NCBI RefSeq assembly: GCF_000150275.1
Contig: NW_002060943.1
Span: 12,557,720-12,621,719 of the forward strand
Direction: 5' to 3'
DNA length: 64,000 nt
From: Trichoplax adhaerens
Lineage: Eukaryota > Placozoa > Uniplacotomia > Trichoplacea > Trichoplacidae
In this document: positions 61,995 through 64,000 of the stretch, piece after piece
How the letters are laid out: each line of letters starts with the position of its first letter
How positions within the stretch are numbered: position 1 is the stretch's first letter
The notes under the pieces: generated by a model
What the model was told of the DNA's origin: nothing
The model's database searches: none
Seen by the model: the letters and a program-made list of their open reading frames with translations, nothing else
Translations under genes and position numbers: made by a program

Positions 61995-64000
61995 TTGAAT
62001 TAGATAACTAGACACAATTTCTTTATCGGTATCCATCAGAGTTACTTTACATAATTCTGGTGGCTTAAACTCTGATTCCAATATTTGGCATCGGAACCTA
62101 ACGAAGCGACTCTCTAGGCAGCTATTATCCCATGTGAAGTGCCCAACATTAGAATCACCTGTCAGGGGAGAATGATCTAAATAGTCAGATGTAAACTTAA
62201 GCCGATAACTTCCATTAGGAAGTTTAAATTCTTCATCCACGTCAGTGACCAGTTTTTCAAACGTCCAATTTTTATACCGCTTTTCATCGGGTGAAATTTC
62301 ATGCCCTTTGAGAGCGATTTTAAGCCACAAAAAAAAAATTGGTGTATCAGTTCTTACGAAATAGGCTTGTAAAGTAAGAGCTGACGCCTGAGAAGGAGAG
62401 GCTACAGCACCGAAAGCTGTAAATTGGCTTATATGGAAAATTGCACTTCTATCTTCACCGCGCTTAATCCAATCATGACTTCTGTTGCTTTCATCCTTCT
62501 TCCATTCCAAAGTCTCACCATTTTGATAAAATAAACAGACAACTTGTTCGTCTTCTGCATGTTTCCCGTCCGAAATATTTTCCTTTACAACGGGTAGTTG
62601 TAATGTTGGTAATTGATTGTCAGGTGTATTAAGCTGCAAACCGCTTGGCTCAATTAGAATAACTGGTGACACAAACTTTAATTTCAATCGATTAGACGAT
62701 AAAATGAACGGAGGATCAGTGTGGGAAGCTTTAATTGTCACTAATGTGTCACTAAGTAAACAGTTTTTAGGAATTGTAAGTTTTACTTCTGGTAATCCCT
62801 TCAAAGTAACGCAAGAATATTCCTTTGCTTGGCAATTATAAGTTGTTTGCGGAGTATCTGTCTCCTCTGTTGAAATTGATCAAAATGGCAATATTATCGT
62901 TTATTAATTTGGATAGTTCGCTACCAAAATTAGTATTCCATATAGTACAATAGCACAAAATATTGTCAACTAGATACTAAATCGCGACAAGTAATCGTAT
63001 AAATTGGAATACGCCCAAGCAGCAGATAATAAGAATCTAAGTCGTCTCGAAAGTTACGGTTGTTTTGCTTGTTTGGATAATCACTCAAATCTAAAGCATT
63101 ACATTTTAATAACATTTCCATGCTTTCAAGATCGTAAGAAATAAGTTATGGTAGTTTCTTTACGTTATAGTGTTTTTATTATCAGTAGATCAACATTATC
63201 TATGAAAATTATTACATGGCGTCGAATTAAAAAATTTACCTGCTATAGGATTCGCCGACACTTTTTCTCCACCTTCCAAAGCTAAATCGTCAACGATAGC
63301 GATATCTTTTTGTTGCAAATCTTGGGTCTCCAATAATATTTGATTACTGGTTAGCTGGATATCGATATTACGGCCAAATTCATGAAAAAATTTTGCTATT
63401 TTGCGCATGTAGCATTGTACGATAGGATGACTATCGCCTAAGGTTGACGTATAGTTCTTCAAAATTTTCTGATACGTTTCAATAGCTAGATTATATTTCA
63501 AACGGCAAATATGGATATCTGCTATGCAGTTATAAACATCAATTATATCATAGTAATTATGATCAGTTGATGCCAATAATATCTTGACTGAACTTTGGCA
63601 CATCTCCATGGCGTCATCATACTTTAATACCTTAAAGTAGATTTTACCAAGATTTTCAAGCGACTTTGCTACTTTACGACTGTCTTCCTTTCGGGCCTTA
63701 AGTCTTATATCTAAAGCTGCATGATGAGCAGCAAGAGCTTTACTGTACTCTTCTTTATCATAATGAATGTATCCAATCAGAGTATAAGAATCAGCAACAT
63801 CGAGGCTATTCCTAGGACAAAGTATACTACATTTTATTTGTAGCGATTTATTAGCTAATGCTAATGCTCTATCGTATTCCCGGAAAGCTTTCTTTATTTC
63901 TGCTTCCCTATCATGGCATCGGGCCAGAAAAACTCCATCGCCCTCTTTCTCGCTAATTTCTTTGACCTCCTGAATACAATCTGTTGCTTTCTGGTAGTCT
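61995..64000 (-). CDS. TPR-ZU5-UPA protein, 5' end beyond the window
   Basis: Exon 64000-63240 (open at the window edge) encodes KLC-type TPR units (YSKALAAHHAALDIRLK; YDDAMEMCQSSVKILL; YNLAIETYQKILKNYTSTLGDSHP). It joins in phase 1 (ATAGCAG|GTAAAT to TTTCAACAG|AG, 373-base intron 62867-63239) to exon 62866-61995. That exon carries ZU5 (YSCVTLKGLPEVKLTIP, SPVILIEPSG) and a UPA-like part (YFVRTDTPIFFLWLKI, LPNGSYRLKF, FKPPELCKVTLMD). This join shows that TPR and ZU5-UPA form one protein in this family. The site matching His-Phe-Ser is Gln-Phe-Thr (ISQFTAF), so FIIND-type self-cleavage is not expected. The exon ends at a strong donor, CAA|GTAAGT (phase 0); the 3' part is uncertain. Confidence 0.87.

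Overview
The window reads as nuclear DNA of an early-branching animal, most likely a placozoan (Trichoplax/Hoilungia type). This is inferred from AT-richness, metazoan-type spliced genes (JKAMP, PPM1A, PET117, a cholinesterase-like adhesion molecule), short phase-consistent introns, roughly one gene per 7-9 kb, and several TPR / ZU5 / Roc-COR genes. A run of N at 41343-41392 shows it is assembled scaffold. I found no bacterial, plasmid or viral gene.

Layout. 0.7-3.8 kb: a ZU5-UPA reading frame and a kinesin-light-chain-type TPR gene (both minus). 7.8-10.5 kb: a complete seven-exon JKAMP gene (minus) that I could join with matching intron phases. 10.7-22 kb: a repeat-rich, gene-poor block with 30-bp, 115-bp, 163-bp, 31-bp and about 110-bp tandem repeats, plus broken copies of the neighbouring phosphatase exon. 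22.4-26.6 kb: a five-exon PPM1A/B phosphatase (plus). 28.9-29.8 kb: a two-exon PET117 (minus), whose exons are too short to stand out as long reading frames. 31.0-31.8 kb: a 93-bp minisatellite. 32.5-34.6 kb: a two-exon neuroligin-like, catalytically dead cholinesterase-domain membrane protein (minus). 38.3-39.8 kb: a second TPR gene. 46.5-52 kb: a TPR/pseudo-Roc-COR/CARD-like gene followed by a ZU5-UPA exon. 52-61.5 kb: an AT-rich stretch where I see no gene. 61.5-64 kb: a TPR-ZU5-UPA gene running off the right edge.

The most interesting theme is a dispersed, same-strand family. Its members share an N-terminal module (Met-Gly-Asn start, first TPR-like helices), KLC-type TPRs, and a ZU5-UPA block resembling the FIIND of NLRP1/CARD8 and the ZU5-UPA of PIDD. 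One copy keeps a His-Phe-Ser tripeptide where FIIND/PIDD proteins cut themselves; the other two have Gln-Leu-Ser and Gln-Phe-Thr. One member has replaced its TPR array with a degenerate Roc, COR, a four-Cys knuckle and a CARD-like domain. This suggests a modular, membrane-tethered death-fold or innate-immune signalling family with several decaying members. The domain names are my reading of the sequence and no profile search was run.
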